NCBI RefSeq assembly: GCF_011752975.1
Contig: NZ_VWWP01000010.1
Location: forward strand, 62,001 to 126,000
Source: Chryseobacterium sp. Tr-659
GTDB taxonomy: Bacteria > Bacteroidota > Bacteroidia > Flavobacteriales > Weeksellaceae
Direction: 5' to 3'
Length of the DNA stretch: 64,000 nucleotides
In this document: piece by piece, positions 35,826 to 44,081 of the stretch
Layout: each line of letters starts with the position of its first letter
Numbering within the stretch: position 1 is the first letter of the stretch
Translations under genes and position numbers: made by a program
Notes under the pieces: generated by a model
Seen by the model: the letters and a program-made list of their open reading frames with translations, nothing else
The model's database searches: none
What the model was told of the DNA's origin: nothing

Positions 35826-37337
35826 TTAATTGGAAATTTCAACTGCTGTTTTCTGCTTCATACTTCCGGTTTCTGAGAATCTCAAATGCCAGCTGAATGC
35901 TTCTTCCAGTAAATGCGGCGTGTGTCCGCCCCTTTCACAGGCTCTGTCAAAATAAGATTGTAATTCTTCTTTATAATCCGGATGAACACAGTTTTCAATG
36001 ATTTTCTGAGCTCTTTCTCTTGGAGCTAAACCTCTTAGATCGGCTAATCCAATATCTGTTACCAGAATATCTACATCATGTTCTGTATGATCCGTATGTG
36101 AAACCATTGGAAGAACATGAGAAATATTGTTTCCTTTTGATGCGGCCTGTGTTACAAAAATACTTAGGTAAGCATTTCTTGCAAAGTCTCCGGAACCCCC
36201 GATTCCGTTCATGATTTTAGTACCTCCGATATGAGTAGAGTTTACATTTCCATAAATGTCAAACTCAATGGCGGTGTTGATGGCAATCACACCCAATCTT
36301 CTGATCAGTCCCGGTGTATTGGAGATATTCTGAGGCCTTAAAACAAATTTTTCTTTATATTTAGACAGGTTGCCCAGAACTCTTTCATAGCATTCCTGAG
36401 AAACAGTGATGGATGATGCTGATGCAAAACTTAATTTACCGGAATCTATTAAATCGAAAGTACTGTCCTGAAGCACTTCTGAAAACATTGTAAGGTCATA
36501 AAAATTACTATCCTTAAAGCCTGTAAGAACAGCATTGGCCACTTTACCAATGCCTGCCTGAAGAGGAAGGAGCCTGTCTGTAAGTCTTCCTAAACGAACT
36601 TCATTTTCAAAGAAATCAAGGAGATGTCTGGCAATTGCAGTTGTTTTTTCATCTGGCTCTGCAATATCCGCGGGGCTGTCTTTAAGATTCGTAAAAACAA
36701 TGGCTTCAATTTTATTGGGATCAACAGGAATACTTTTTCTGCCGATCTTATTCCATGGAGCAACAATTGGAATCACATTTCTGTATGGATAATCTTCTGC
36801 CTGATAGATATCGTGAATTCCATACACTTCCTCAGGAACTTCCGTATTAATCTCAATAATGACCTTTTTAGCTAAAGCCGCGAATGTGACTGAATTCCCT
36901 ACCGAAGTAGTAGGTACAATGCTTCCGTCCCTTTCAATATAAGCCGCTTCTATAACTGCTACGTCAATACTCTGAAGATTTTTAGTGTGAAGAAGTTCTG
37001 CACTTTCGCTTAAATGCTGGTCAATGAAAAGTATTTCACCTTTATTGATCTTATTTCTTAAAATAGGATCCACCTGAAACGGCATCCTTTTCTTTAAAAC
37101 GTCAGCTTCTGCTAATTTTCCGTCGGTTCCATGCCCTAGTGAAGCGCCGGTCATGAGTGTGACCTTCAGGTTTTCGGTTTTTCCTCTTTCTGCGAGTGCC
37201 GGCAAAATAGCTTTGCTGTCTCCCGCTTTTGTAAAGCCGCTTGATCCTATGATCATTCCGTCTTTAATCATTTTTACAGCATTTTCTGCTGTGGTTACTT
37301 TTTGGTGTAGACTTTCTAATCTGATTCTTTCTAACAT
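35826..37337 (-). CDS. Acetyl-CoA hydrolase / succinate:acetate CoA-transferase family protein
   Basis: A 503-residue family I CoA-transferase, similar in length and layout to succinyl-CoA:acetate CoA-transferases (SCACT/AarC, Cat1). Segments: DGMIIGSSGFTKAGDSKAI near the N-terminus, TTSVGNSVTFA, LPLQAGIGKVANAVL, MFSEVLQDSTFDLIDSGK carrying the likely catalytic Glu, and GIGGSGDFARNAYLSIF. It could turn acetoacetate or acetate from tyrosine into a CoA ester. A candidate promoter (-7 TAAATTTG at 37422-37429) lies upstream and leaves a 78-nt leader. Confidence 0.87.
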   Translation of the reverse strand: MLERIRLESLHQKVTTAENAVKMIKDGMIIGSSGFTKAGDSKAILPALAERGKTENLKVTLMTGASLGHGTDGKLAEADVLKKRMPFQVDPILRNKINKGEILFIDQHLSESAELLHTKNLQSIDVAVIEAAYIERDGSIVPTTSVGNSVTFAALAKKVIIEINTEVPEEVYGIHDIYQAEDYPYRNVIPIVAPWNKIGRKSIPVDPNKIEAIVFTNLKDSPADIAEPDEKTTAIARHLLDFFENEVRLGRLTDRLLPLQAGIGKVANAVLTGFKDSNFYDLTMFSEVLQDSTFDLIDSGKLSFASASSITVSQECYERVLGNLSKYKEKFVLRPQNISNTPGLIRRLGVIAINTAIEFDIYGNVNSTHIGGTKIMNGIGGSGDFARNAYLSIFVTQAASKGNNISHVLPMVSHTDHTEHDVDILVTDIGLADLRGLAPRERAQKIIENCVHPDYKEELQSYFDRACERGGHTPHLLEEAFSWHLRFSETGSMKQKTAVEISN

Positions 37338-37421
37338 GTAATATTGATTTTGTTTTAAACCACCATTACTTAGGATGCGTTATGAAAAATAATGATGGTT
37401 AAATATGTTAACCATACCTCA

Positions 37422-37429
37422 CAAATTTA
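37422..37429 (-). promoter_or_regulatory. Candidate -7 box for the 503-residue CoA-transferase
   Basis: On the - strand this reads TAAATTTG. It sits just after the hmgA terminator, so this gene is probably transcribed separately. The leader holds an imperfect inverted repeat AACCACCATT / AATGATGGTT. Confidence 0.5.
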
Positions 37430-37436
37430 CGAAAAA

Positions 37437-37470
37437 AGACGCTTTAAATAAAGGATTTAAAGCGTCTTTT
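37437..37470. terminator. Terminator of hmgA
   Basis: AGACGCTTTAAAT (37437-37449) and its complement (37455-37467) with 5-nt loop and flanking A and T runs, downstream of hmgA on the - strand. Confidence 0.8.
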
Positions 37471-37522
37471 GTATGTATTCAGTAATACTTTTCTGAAATT
37501 AAAAGAAAGTATTTTTATTGTT

Positions 37523-38674
37523 TTATTCTAACCATGAAGTTTTGTAAGACGGATCTTCCACTTTTAAAGCTTCTTCCGTAATCTTTAACGGACGGAAAGG
37601 ATCTACCATTACGGCATATTCTTCAGTGAATTTTTTACCAATACTTCTTTCCATAGCACCTGGATGAGGACCATGTACAATTCCTCCCGGGTGAAGAGTG
37701 AAGTCCATCAGATCGATATGATTACGGCTCATAAAATCACCTTCCGTATAGAATAATACCTCATCAGAATCAATATTGGAGTGATTGTAAGGAGCCGGAA
37801 TGGCCTGTGGATGGTAATCATACATTCTTGCACAGAATGAGCAGACAACAAAATTATGTCCCTCAAAATTCTGGTGAACCGGTGGCGGCTGGTGAATTCT
37901 TCCGGTAATTGGTTCAAAGTTTTTGATATTGAATTTATAAGGATAGAAATACCCGTCCCAGCCGACTACATCAAACGGATGTGTTGCATAAATGAAGTCT
38001 GTGATCTGGTTTTCTTTTTTTACTTTAATTAAAAACTCTCCCTTTTCGTCTTTGGGTTCTTTGAAAGCAGGAGCAATGATATCTCTTTCACAGAACGGAG
38101 AATGTTCCAAAAGCTGGCCGAATTCATTTCTGTATCTCTTCGGAGTATAAATAGGAGAGTGGCTCTCCAACACAAAAAATACAGTATCGTTAGATTTCAA
38201 TTCTACCTGATAAATGGTTCCTCTTGGGATGATAAGGTAATCACCGGTCACAAATTCAAGATCTCCTACAAATGTTTTTAAAATTCCGGTTCCCTGGTGA
38301 ACGTATAAAAGTTCATCACATTCCGCATTTTTGTAGAAATAATCCATCGATTTTCTAGGTTTAGCCAATCCCATTTTCAGATCATTGTTCATCAAAAGGA
38401 TCTTTCGGCTGTCCATAAAATCGTCTTCAGGAGTAACATTCATTCCTTTAAACATTCTTGGAGCCACATTTTTCTCCACGGCTATTTTAGGAGTTACATC
38501 TTTCGGTTCGCCGATAGATTTGATCTGTGTAGGGCGGTGAATATGATATAACAGGGAAGAAATGCCATGAAAACCTTCTGTGCCGAAAAGCTGTTCATAG
38601 TAAAATTTATCTTCCGGAGACTTAAAGATAGTATGTCTTTTTGGTGGGATGTTTCCCGATAGATGATATCTCAT
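37523..38674 (-). CDS. hmgA: Homogentisate 1,2-dioxygenase
   Basis: About 383 residues. It opens homogentisate to maleylacetoacetate with non-haem iron. The cupin-like core contains NAECDELLYVHQGTGILKTFVGDLEFVTGDYLIIPRGTIYQ, and the C-terminal iron region has DYHPQAIPAPYNHSNIDSDEVLFYTEG, LHPGGIVHGPHPGAMERSIG and EEYAVMVDPFRPL. The ATG at 38674 was chosen because a -7 box (38696-38703) overlaps the position of the possible TTG start further upstream. Bacteroidota homologues are shorter than the ~440-residue human type. Confidence 0.93.
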   Translation of the reverse strand: MRYHLSGNIPPKRHTIFKSPEDKFYYEQLFGTEGFHGISSLLYHIHRPTQIKSIGEPKDVTPKIAVEKNVAPRMFKGMNVTPEDDFMDSRKILLMNNDLKMGLAKPRKSMDYFYKNAECDELLYVHQGTGILKTFVGDLEFVTGDYLIIPRGTIYQVELKSNDTVFFVLESHSPIYTPKRYRNEFGQLLEHSPFCERDIIAPAFKEPKDEKGEFLIKVKKENQITDFIYATHPFDVVGWDGYFYPYKFNIKNFEPITGRIHQPPPVHQNFEGHNFVVCSFCARMYDYHPQAIPAPYNHSNIDSDEVLFYTEGDFMSRNHIDLMDFTLHPGGIVHGPHPGAMERSIGKKFTEEYAVMVDPFRPLKITEEALKVEDPSYKTSWLE

Positions 38675-38695
38675 TTTACTTTCATTGTAGTTTCT

Positions 38696-38703
38696 CAAAT
38701 TTA
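38696..38703 (-). promoter_or_regulatory. Candidate -7 box for hmgA
   Basis: On the - strand this reads TAAATTTG, 22 bp upstream of the ATG at 38674. It fixes the likely start. It is about 45 bp from the divergent promoter of the TonB receptor, so the two promoters face away from each other. Confidence 0.55.
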
Positions 38704-38746
38704 ATCATTTTTCATGAATTCGCTGAATCAATATTTTTCTGAAAGT

Positions 38747-38786
38747 TTTGTATTTAAAAAATAATTGTTAGATTTGTCTAACAATT
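38747..38786 (+). promoter_or_regulatory. Promoter embedded in a perfect palindrome upstream of the 38795 TonB receptor
   Basis: TTTG at 38747-38750, 18-bp spacer, TAGATTTG at 38769-38776. The -7 box lies inside a perfect inverted repeat: AATTGTTAGA (38763-38772), spacer TTTG, TCTAACAATT (38777-38786). A repressor bound here would cover the -7 box and start site. The start codon is 8 bp beyond the palindrome. Confidence 0.7.
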
Positions 38787-38794
38787 TTAATTTC

Positions 38795-40864
38795 ATGAAG
38801 CGAATATTATTTTCTATTACTTTTTTATCATCGTATTGTTTTGCGCAGGAGACAGACAGTTTGAGCTTACAGTCAAATAAAAATCTAGATTCTGCCAGAG
38901 TTACCAAAAGAGAAATCAAGACGAGTAATATAGAGGATGTAGTGGTTACCGGAACCATAAAACCGATGAGCAGGTCGAAAAGCCCTGTGGCTGTTGAGAT
39001 TTACAGTCAGAAATTTTTTCAGAAAAACCCGACTCCAAGTATCTTCGAAGCCATAGCAATGGTGAACGGAGTAAAACCCCAGCTGAATTGTTCTGTATGC
39101 AACACGGGAGATATTCATATCAATGGATTGGAAGGACCTTACACGATGATCTTAATTGATGGAATGCCGATTGTAAGTTCACTCTCCACCGTATATGGAC
39201 TAAGCGGAATTCCGAACAGCCTGGTAGATAGGATAGAAGTGGTAAAAGGACCTGCCTCTTCCATTTATGGGTCGGAAGCTATGGGAGGAGTGATCAATAT
39301 TATCACCAAAAATGCACTGACAGCCCCAAAACTGAGTGTAGATTTAATGACTACTACATGGAGTGAGAATAATCTTGACCTTTCAACAAAGTTTAATGTA
39401 GGAAAGAATGCAGCTTCATTATTAAGCTTGAACTATTTCAGTTTTCAGGAAAGAATAGACCAGAATAAAGATAATTTTACGGATGCTACTTTACAAAGCA
39501 GGATTTCTGTTTTTAACAAATGGAACTTTCAGAGAAAAGAAAACAGACAGGCTAGCTTTGCCATGAGATATCTGTATGAAGACCGTTTCGGAGGAGAAAT
39601 GCAATGGAACAAATCTTTCCGTGGCAGTGATGAGGTATACGGAGAAAGTATCTATACCAATAGAGCGGAAATTTTCGGACTGTATGAATGGCCGATGAAA
39701 GAACATATCGTGACACAGTTTTCCTACAACTATCATGATCAGAATTCGTTTTACGGAGCCAATCCTTTTAATGCTATACAAAAGGTAGCTTTTGTTCAGA
39801 CGTATTGGGACAGAAGTTTCGGAAAACATGATATCACAGCCGGGCTTACTTTCAAAAGAACTTTTTACGATGACAATACTCCCGGAACTCTGGCCTCAGA
39901 CGGTATAACCAATGCTCCTATGAAATCTCCGATCTGGGGAGCTTTTGTTCAGGATCAATGGGAAATCAATGATAAAAATACCTTGTTGATTGGATACCGA
40001 TATGATTACGATAAAGTGCATCACTCCGTACATTCACCAAGATTTGCATGGAAGTTTTCACCCAATCCTTATCATACCTTACGTTTCAATTTCGGAACAG
40101 GGTTTAGAGTGGTTAATCTGTTTACAGAGGATCATGCTGCGTTGACAGGTTCCCGGGAAGTTGTTGTAAAATCTGATCTGAAGCCCGAAAGATCAGTGAA
40201 CGGAAATTTAAATTACATCTGGAAAATCCCTGTTGGAAACCGTTTGCTGAATTTTGATGCTTCTGCATTTTATACTTATTTCAGCAATAAGATTGTTGGT
40301 GATTTTGATTCTGATCCGAATAAAATTATCTACGACAATCTGCATGGATACGGAATTTCAAGAGGTGCTTCCCTGAACGTGGATTTTGCTTTTCAGTTTC
40401 CGTTGAGTGTTAATCTTGGGGTAACTTATCTTGATGTATATCAGAAATATGATAATGAAAATCAAAAAACGCAGCAACTTCACGCACCGAAATGGAGCGG
40501 AACTTATAATCTGACCTATAAATTCCCGAATAATCTGACGGTTGATTTTACCGGACAGTTTTACGGACCAATGAGACTCCCTGTATTACCTAATGATTAC
40601 CGTCCGGAATACTCGCCATTTTATTCTCTGGCCAATATTCAGATTTCAAAGAGTTTCAAATCCGGGTTTGAAGTGTATTGCGGAATTAAAAATTTATTCA
40701 ATTTTACTCCTAAAGATCCTTTGATGAGACCGTTTGATCCGTTTGATAAATATGTTGATGATCCGGTTAATAATCCTAATCATTATACTTTCGATACGGC
40801 ATATGGCTATGCTCCTATGCAGCGGATCAGAGGGTTTCTTGGAGTGAAATATACTTTGAAATGA
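38795..40864 (+). CDS. TonB-dependent outer-membrane receptor with Cys-x-x-Cys plug motif
   Basis: About 689 residues. Signal peptide ends CFAQ (~residue 18). The TonB-box region is IEDVVVTGTIKPMSR. The plug (residues ~55-175) has the sequence QLNCSVCNTGDIHINGLEG, a CxxC pair seen in a subgroup of Bacteroidota receptors, then MILIDGMPIVSS and RIEVVKGPASSIYGSEAMGGVINIITKN. The barrel ends in VKYTLK. Metal or haem uptake is plausible from the cysteines and the palindrome-controlled promoter, but not shown. It overlaps the thioredoxin-like gene by 4 bp. Confidence 0.88.
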   Translation: MKRILFSITFLSSYCFAQETDSLSLQSNKNLDSARVTKREIKTSNIEDVVVTGTIKPMSRSKSPVAVEIYSQKFFQKNPTPSIFEAIAMVNGVKPQLNCSVCNTGDIHINGLEGPYTMILIDGMPIVSSLSTVYGLSGIPNSLVDRIEVVKGPASSIYGSEAMGGVINIITKNALTAPKLSVDLMTTTWSENNLDLSTKFNVGKNAASLLSLNYFSFQERIDQNKDNFTDATLQSRISVFNKWNFQRKENRQASFAMRYLYEDRFGGEMQWNKSFRGSDEVYGESIYTNRAEIFGLYEWPMKEHIVTQFSYNYHDQNSFYGANPFNAIQKVAFVQTYWDRSFGKHDITAGLTFKRTFYDDNTPGTLASDGITNAPMKSPIWGAFVQDQWEINDKNTLLIGYRYDYDKVHHSVHSPRFAWKFSPNPYHTLRFNFGTGFRVVNLFTEDHAALTGSREVVVKSDLKPERSVNGNLNYIWKIPVGNRLLNFDASAFYTYFSNKIVGDFDSDPNKIIYDNLHGYGISRGASLNVDFAFQFPLSVNLGVTYLDVYQKYDNENQKTQQLHAPKWSGTYNLTYKFPNNLTVDFTGQFYGPMRLPVLPNDYRPEYSPFYSLANIQISKSFKSGFEVYCGIKNLFNFTPKDPLMRPFDPFDKYVDDPVNNPNHYTFDTAYGYAPMQRIRGFLGVKYTLK

Positions 40865-41322
40865 GAACTTTTGCTTTATTTTTAATGTTTGTGCCTTGTC
40901 TTTATCTGTGTCAGATGAAGACAGGCACTTTTTCTGAATGGGAAGCTTTACGAAAAGAAGCTCCCAAGCCTATGGTGATCCATCTTTATACTGATTGGTG
41001 TACGGTCTGTAAAATTGAATCTTTCCGTTTGAATAAAGACAAAGAACTGGTCAGCATGATGAATGAACATTTCTATTTTATCAATTTTGAAGCTGAGAAG
41101 ACAAAAGAGAAAATCCTGTTTCAAGGTCAGGAATTTGTATATCTGCAGAATGGAAATTCCGGAATTCACGAGCTGGCTCTGGCATTATCCAGGAATAAGA
41201 ACCAGCCTGTTTATCCGTTATGGATATTTCTGGATAAAAATCAGAAATTAATATTTTATCAGGAAGGGCAGATGATTCCTGAAAAGATGAAGCAGAAACT
41301 GATGGAGATTTCTGGTTGGTAA
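40861..41322 (+). CDS. Thioredoxin-like protein coupled to the TonB receptor
   Basis: A 153-residue exported thioredoxin-fold protein with a signal segment (FALFLMFVPCLYLCQ). The active-site-like motif is DWCTVCKIES, which fits WCxxC. The rest (FYFINFEAEK, PVYPLWIFLDKNQKLIFYQEG) matches thioredoxin strands with the cis-Pro in NQPVYP. The ATG overlaps the receptor's stop (ATGA), so translation is coupled. It may keep receptor or ligand thiols reduced in the periplasm; that is inference from context. Confidence 0.82.
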   Translation: MRTFALFLMFVPCLYLCQMKTGTFSEWEALRKEAPKPMVIHLYTDWCTVCKIESFRLNKDKELVSMMNEHFYFINFEAEKTKEKILFQGQEFVYLQNGNSGIHELALALSRNKNQPVYPLWIFLDKNQKLIFYQEGQMIPEKMKQKLMEISGW

Positions 41323-41337
41323 AGTATTTGTTTGGCA

Positions 41338-41506
41338 AACGCGGAGGCGCAAAAAAAATATCATGCTGTTTTAAAGCGCAAGAAAATCAAAGATTTTTTC
41401 AGCAAAAAATAAATTATATAGTATTAGGAATATAAAATTTTCTCGAAGATAAAATCCTTGTGTCTTATAAAAAGGTTAAAAAGAAATATTTTTGCGCCTT
41501 CGCGTT
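41338..41506. repeat. Intergenic inverted-repeat element
   Basis: Outer arms AACGCGGAGGCGCAAAAA (41338-41355) and TTTTTGCGCCTTCGCGTT (41489-41506) are complementary with one mismatch. About 130 bp of AT-rich sequence lies between; I see no gene there. It fills most of the ~300-bp gap between convergent genes. Confidence 0.6.
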
Positions 41507-41621
41507 ATCCAACTTTAAAAAAGTCCTATAGATTATACAAGTTTTTAAGTGGGTTGAGTCTTGAAAACTTGTGAGAATATTCTGATTTTTAAATATTTAA
41601 ATCATTCAATTTTTCAATCTT

Positions 41622-42098
41622 TTAATTCTTTCCTTCTGCATCTATCAGCACGGCCAGCTGAATACAAGGTTCATCAGAACGGTTGCTCCAGGCATGATTG
41701 GTTCCTCGCTGAATGACAATATCTCCAGGCTTGAGAAGTGTTTCTTCCTCTTCCATAATCAGATAAAGTTCTCCGGAAAGGATGACGATATAATCCAATG
41801 TTGGAGTTTGATGCATCATCGGATGAGGTTGTCCGGCTTTGAAATCTATGCCGAGGTCTTTATCCGGCGGGATAATAACATATCTGAAATAAGTTCCGTT
41901 TGAGGGCGTTTGCGGAAATCCGGTATTGGGAATTATCGTTTCGAAATTCAGACTTGCCGGCATCTGCTGGGTATTCCAAATATCTGAGATAATAAGACCG
42001 GGGAGATGTTCAACAGTATTTTTAACCAGACCATCTTCAACGATAGCTGATTTTCCGTCTTTGATGCCTGTTACAATACGTCTGGGTATTTTATTCAT
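41622..42098 (-). CDS. Cupin-domain protein
   Basis: A 158-residue cytosolic cupin. The second half has the cupin motifs HPMMHQTPTLDYIVILSGELYLIMEEEE and LKPGDIVIQRGTNHAWSNRSDEP, with several His residues that could bind a metal. The first half (VTGIKDGKSAIVEDG, WNTQQMPASLN) is typical of small cupins linked to short-chain oxidoreductases. The next gene upstream is a zinc-type or quinone reductase 4 bp away, so they share an operon. Confidence 0.8.
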   Translation of the reverse strand: MNKIPRRIVTGIKDGKSAIVEDGLVKNTVEHLPGLIISDIWNTQQMPASLNFETIIPNTGFPQTPSNGTYFRYVIIPPDKDLGIDFKAGQPHPMMHQTPTLDYIVILSGELYLIMEEEETLLKPGDIVIQRGTNHAWSNRSDEPCIQLAVLIDAEGKN

Positions 42099-42102
42099 TT
42101 TT

Positions 42103-43092
42103 TTAATGTTTCATGATGAGTTTATGACCTTGTGTCTGATTATTTTTTAAGATAGAATGCGCTTTTAAAACAGTTTCCAACGAAAGATTTCCTATCGTTT
42201 TATATTGAGGAGGGGTAATGGTACCCGCTTCAATCATTTTTTTGATTTCTATCAGGCTGTTTTGGTAATATTCATATTTTTTAATCATGCTGTATGCGTA
42301 ATTGGAAATATTCATCATCATACTTCCTTTATTAAAAAGAAGTTCATGAGCTTCTTTTGTTACCAAAGCGGTTACATCTACATAAGTTCCGTTGATTTTT
42401 AAAACTTCAGCAGTGATTTCAGCCATTTTATTTCCCACGAGGTCAATTCCAATTTCAAAAGGCTTGTTATTATTAGCTTTTAAAAGATTGTGAACAAGGC
42501 TTTCGTCTTGATAGCTGATGATTTGATGTTTTTCTAAACCCATATTCAAAAGGTTATGTCTGCTGGTTTCACTGCCGGCAGTTGCTACGATTCTGCGAAT
42601 ATTATTAGCCCATAAAAGTTTAATCAAAAATGAACCGACACCTCCTGTTGCTCCTGTGACAAGAACTGTGTTTTCCGGGTGTAATTTTAAGCGCTTAAAA
42701 ATCTGTAAAGAAGTAATGCCAACTGATGGAATGGAAGCTGCCTGTTCAAAAGAAATATTTTCGGGTTTAAGCGAAACAATAGCCTCAGGGACAGTAATAT
42801 ATTCAGTATAAGTGCCATTGCTGCCCATAGAGCCGCTGCCGCAATAGACTTCATCTCCAATATTAAATTGTGTAACTTCGGAACCTTTATCTACAATGAT
42901 TCCTGATAATTCCCTTCCTAATATCGGTGAACAGATCAGTTTTCGTTCCAGTTCATTTTCCAGCATCTGATAATCAATGGGATTAAAACCACTGGCTTTA
43001 ATGTGAATGAGAACTTCGCTGTTTTTGGGTTGTGGCTGGTCCGCAATTCCATCTTCAAGCTGGAAGTTATTATTTAAAATGACTGCTTTCAT
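42103..43092 (-). CDS. MDR-superfamily NAD(P)-dependent quinone oxidoreductase / alcohol dehydrogenase
   Basis: About 329 residues. The GroES-like N-terminal part has KASGFNPIDYQMLENEL and GRELSGIIVDKGSEVTQFNIGDEVYCG; the Rossmann part has VLVTGATGGVGSFLIKLLWA. Zinc ligands of classical alcohol dehydrogenases are not evident, so it is closer to quinone/zeta-crystallin reductases. The ATG at 43092 is preferred. Divergent from an HxlR regulator gene across a short region with -7 boxes for both strands, which points to regulation by that regulator. Confidence 0.85.
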   Translation of the reverse strand: MKAVILNNNFQLEDGIADQPQPKNSEVLIHIKASGFNPIDYQMLENELERKLICSPILGRELSGIIVDKGSEVTQFNIGDEVYCGSGSMGSNGTYTEYITVPEAIVSLKPENISFEQAASIPSVGITSLQIFKRLKLHPENTVLVTGATGGVGSFLIKLLWANNIRRIVATAGSETSRHNLLNMGLEKHQIISYQDESLVHNLLKANNNKPFEIGIDLVGNKMAEITAEVLKINGTYVDVTALVTKEAHELLFNKGSMMMNISNYAYSMIKKYEYYQNSLIEIKKMIEAGTITPPQYKTIGNLSLETVLKAHSILKNNQTQGHKLIMKH

Positions 43093-43110
43093 ATTGTTTG
43101 TTTTGCTGAA

Positions 43111-43170
43111 CAAATGTAAATACAGAATAGTTTATATTTGCTACCAGTTAACAAATGGTAACCAGTTACC
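43111..43170. promoter_or_regulatory. Divergent promoter/operator region between MDR reductase and HxlR gene
   Basis: On the - strand TACATTTG at 43118-43111; on the + strand TATATTTG at 43133-43140. Just after it are direct repeats ACCAGTTA at 43143 and 43161 and a palindrome GGTAAC-CA-GTTACC at 43157-43170. The repeats would overlap the HxlR transcription start, as in HxlR-type autoregulation. Confidence 0.6.
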
Positions 43171-43184
43171 TTAATGAAACTATC

Positions 43185-43562
43185 ATGGCAAAGATTAAAG
43201 AAAACGGAACCGAAAGAGAAGCAACCTGTACAGAGGAATTATTCGCAATGCGTGATAGTCTGGATGTATTGGGAGGGAAATGGAAACTGATGATCCTGCG
43301 TTATCTTACCAATAGAACAGATCAGCAGATTCATTTTAAAAAACTGGAACGTGGAATTGGAGGTATTTCTGCAAAAATGCTGAGCAAAGAATTAAAAGAG
43401 CTGGAAACCAATCTTCTCATCACAAGAACAATTCAGGATACGAAGCCGATTACAGTGGTTTATGCCGTAACTGAATACGGGAAATCGGTATTTCCCGTGA
43501 CTGAAACACTTGTGAACTGGGGATTGCTTCACCGGGAAAAGATCAAGGAATCCATGGGATGA
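43185..43562 (+). CDS. HxlR-family transcriptional regulator
   Basis: About 125 residues. The winged-helix segment is RDSLDVLGGKWKLMILRYL, then IHFKKLERGIGGISAKMLSKELKELE, the recognition helix of HxlR proteins, and VVYAVTEYGKSV for the wing. A cysteine sits just before the domain (TCTEEL), where redox- or electrophile-sensing HxlR members have one. The ATG at 43185 was chosen since the one at 43155 lies inside the repeat operator. It probably controls the divergent reductase and itself. Confidence 0.88.
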   Translation: MAKIKENGTEREATCTEELFAMRDSLDVLGGKWKLMILRYLTNRTDQQIHFKKLERGIGGISAKMLSKELKELETNLLITRTIQDTKPITVVYAVTEYGKSVFPVTETLVNWGLLHREKIKESMG

Positions 43563-43651
43563 TTATTTTAATTTTACCAATGAGAAGATTAAAAAATTGT
43601 GGGTTTAAAGCTTTGTATGATTGGTTAAATCTGCATGAACCTTTTAAAAAT

Positions 43652-44035
43652 CTATTTTAGTAAAACAGCAATGATTGCCAGAATAGCAGGAAGCGCCTGT
43701 ACAAAGAATATCTTTTTCGTTGCTGAGATGGCTCCATAAATTCCGGCCACTGCTACACATCCTAAAAAGAATAAAGCTATATTGGTTTGCCATTGCGGAT
43801 CTTTAATCAAAAATGACCAGATCAGTCCTGCCGCCAGGAAGCCATTATAAAGCCCCTGATTGGCAGCTAATCCTTTGGTAGGCTTAAACATTTCTGCAGG
43901 CAGAGCTGCTTTAAAGACCTCCTTACCTTTGGTTTCCCAGGCAAACATTTCCATCCAAAGGATATAAAGATGTTCTAGTGCAACAATTGCAATCAGAATT
44001 TTAGCAACGACTTCCATGATTTGATATTTTGTCAT
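43652..44035 (-). CDS. DUF1304 family membrane protein
   Basis: A 127-residue protein with four hydrophobic helices. The conserved segments of DUF1304 are visible: ALEHLYILWMEMFAW near the start and LAANQGLYNGFLAAGLIW in the middle. Function is unknown. It is divergent from the Crp-type regulator gene, 46 bp away. Confidence 0.85.
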   Translation of the reverse strand: MTKYQIMEVVAKILIAIVALEHLYILWMEMFAWETKGKEVFKAALPAEMFKPTKGLAANQGLYNGFLAAGLIWSFLIKDPQWQTNIALFFLGCVAVAGIYGAISATKKIFFVQALPAILAIIAVLLK

Positions 44036-44081
44036 TGTAAAACTAAAAAAATAAAGTTAAGTTTGAGTATTAATTTGCAGG

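Noticed and set aside
35460..38674. A full peptide-antibiotic biosynthetic cluster around the GG-leader peptide
   Set aside because: The flanking genes are CoA-transferases and homogentisate dioxygenase; no transporter, peptidase or modifying enzyme is present.
41356..41488. A small gene in the AT-rich core of the inverted repeat
   Set aside because: Only short frames without start signals or family resemblance occur.
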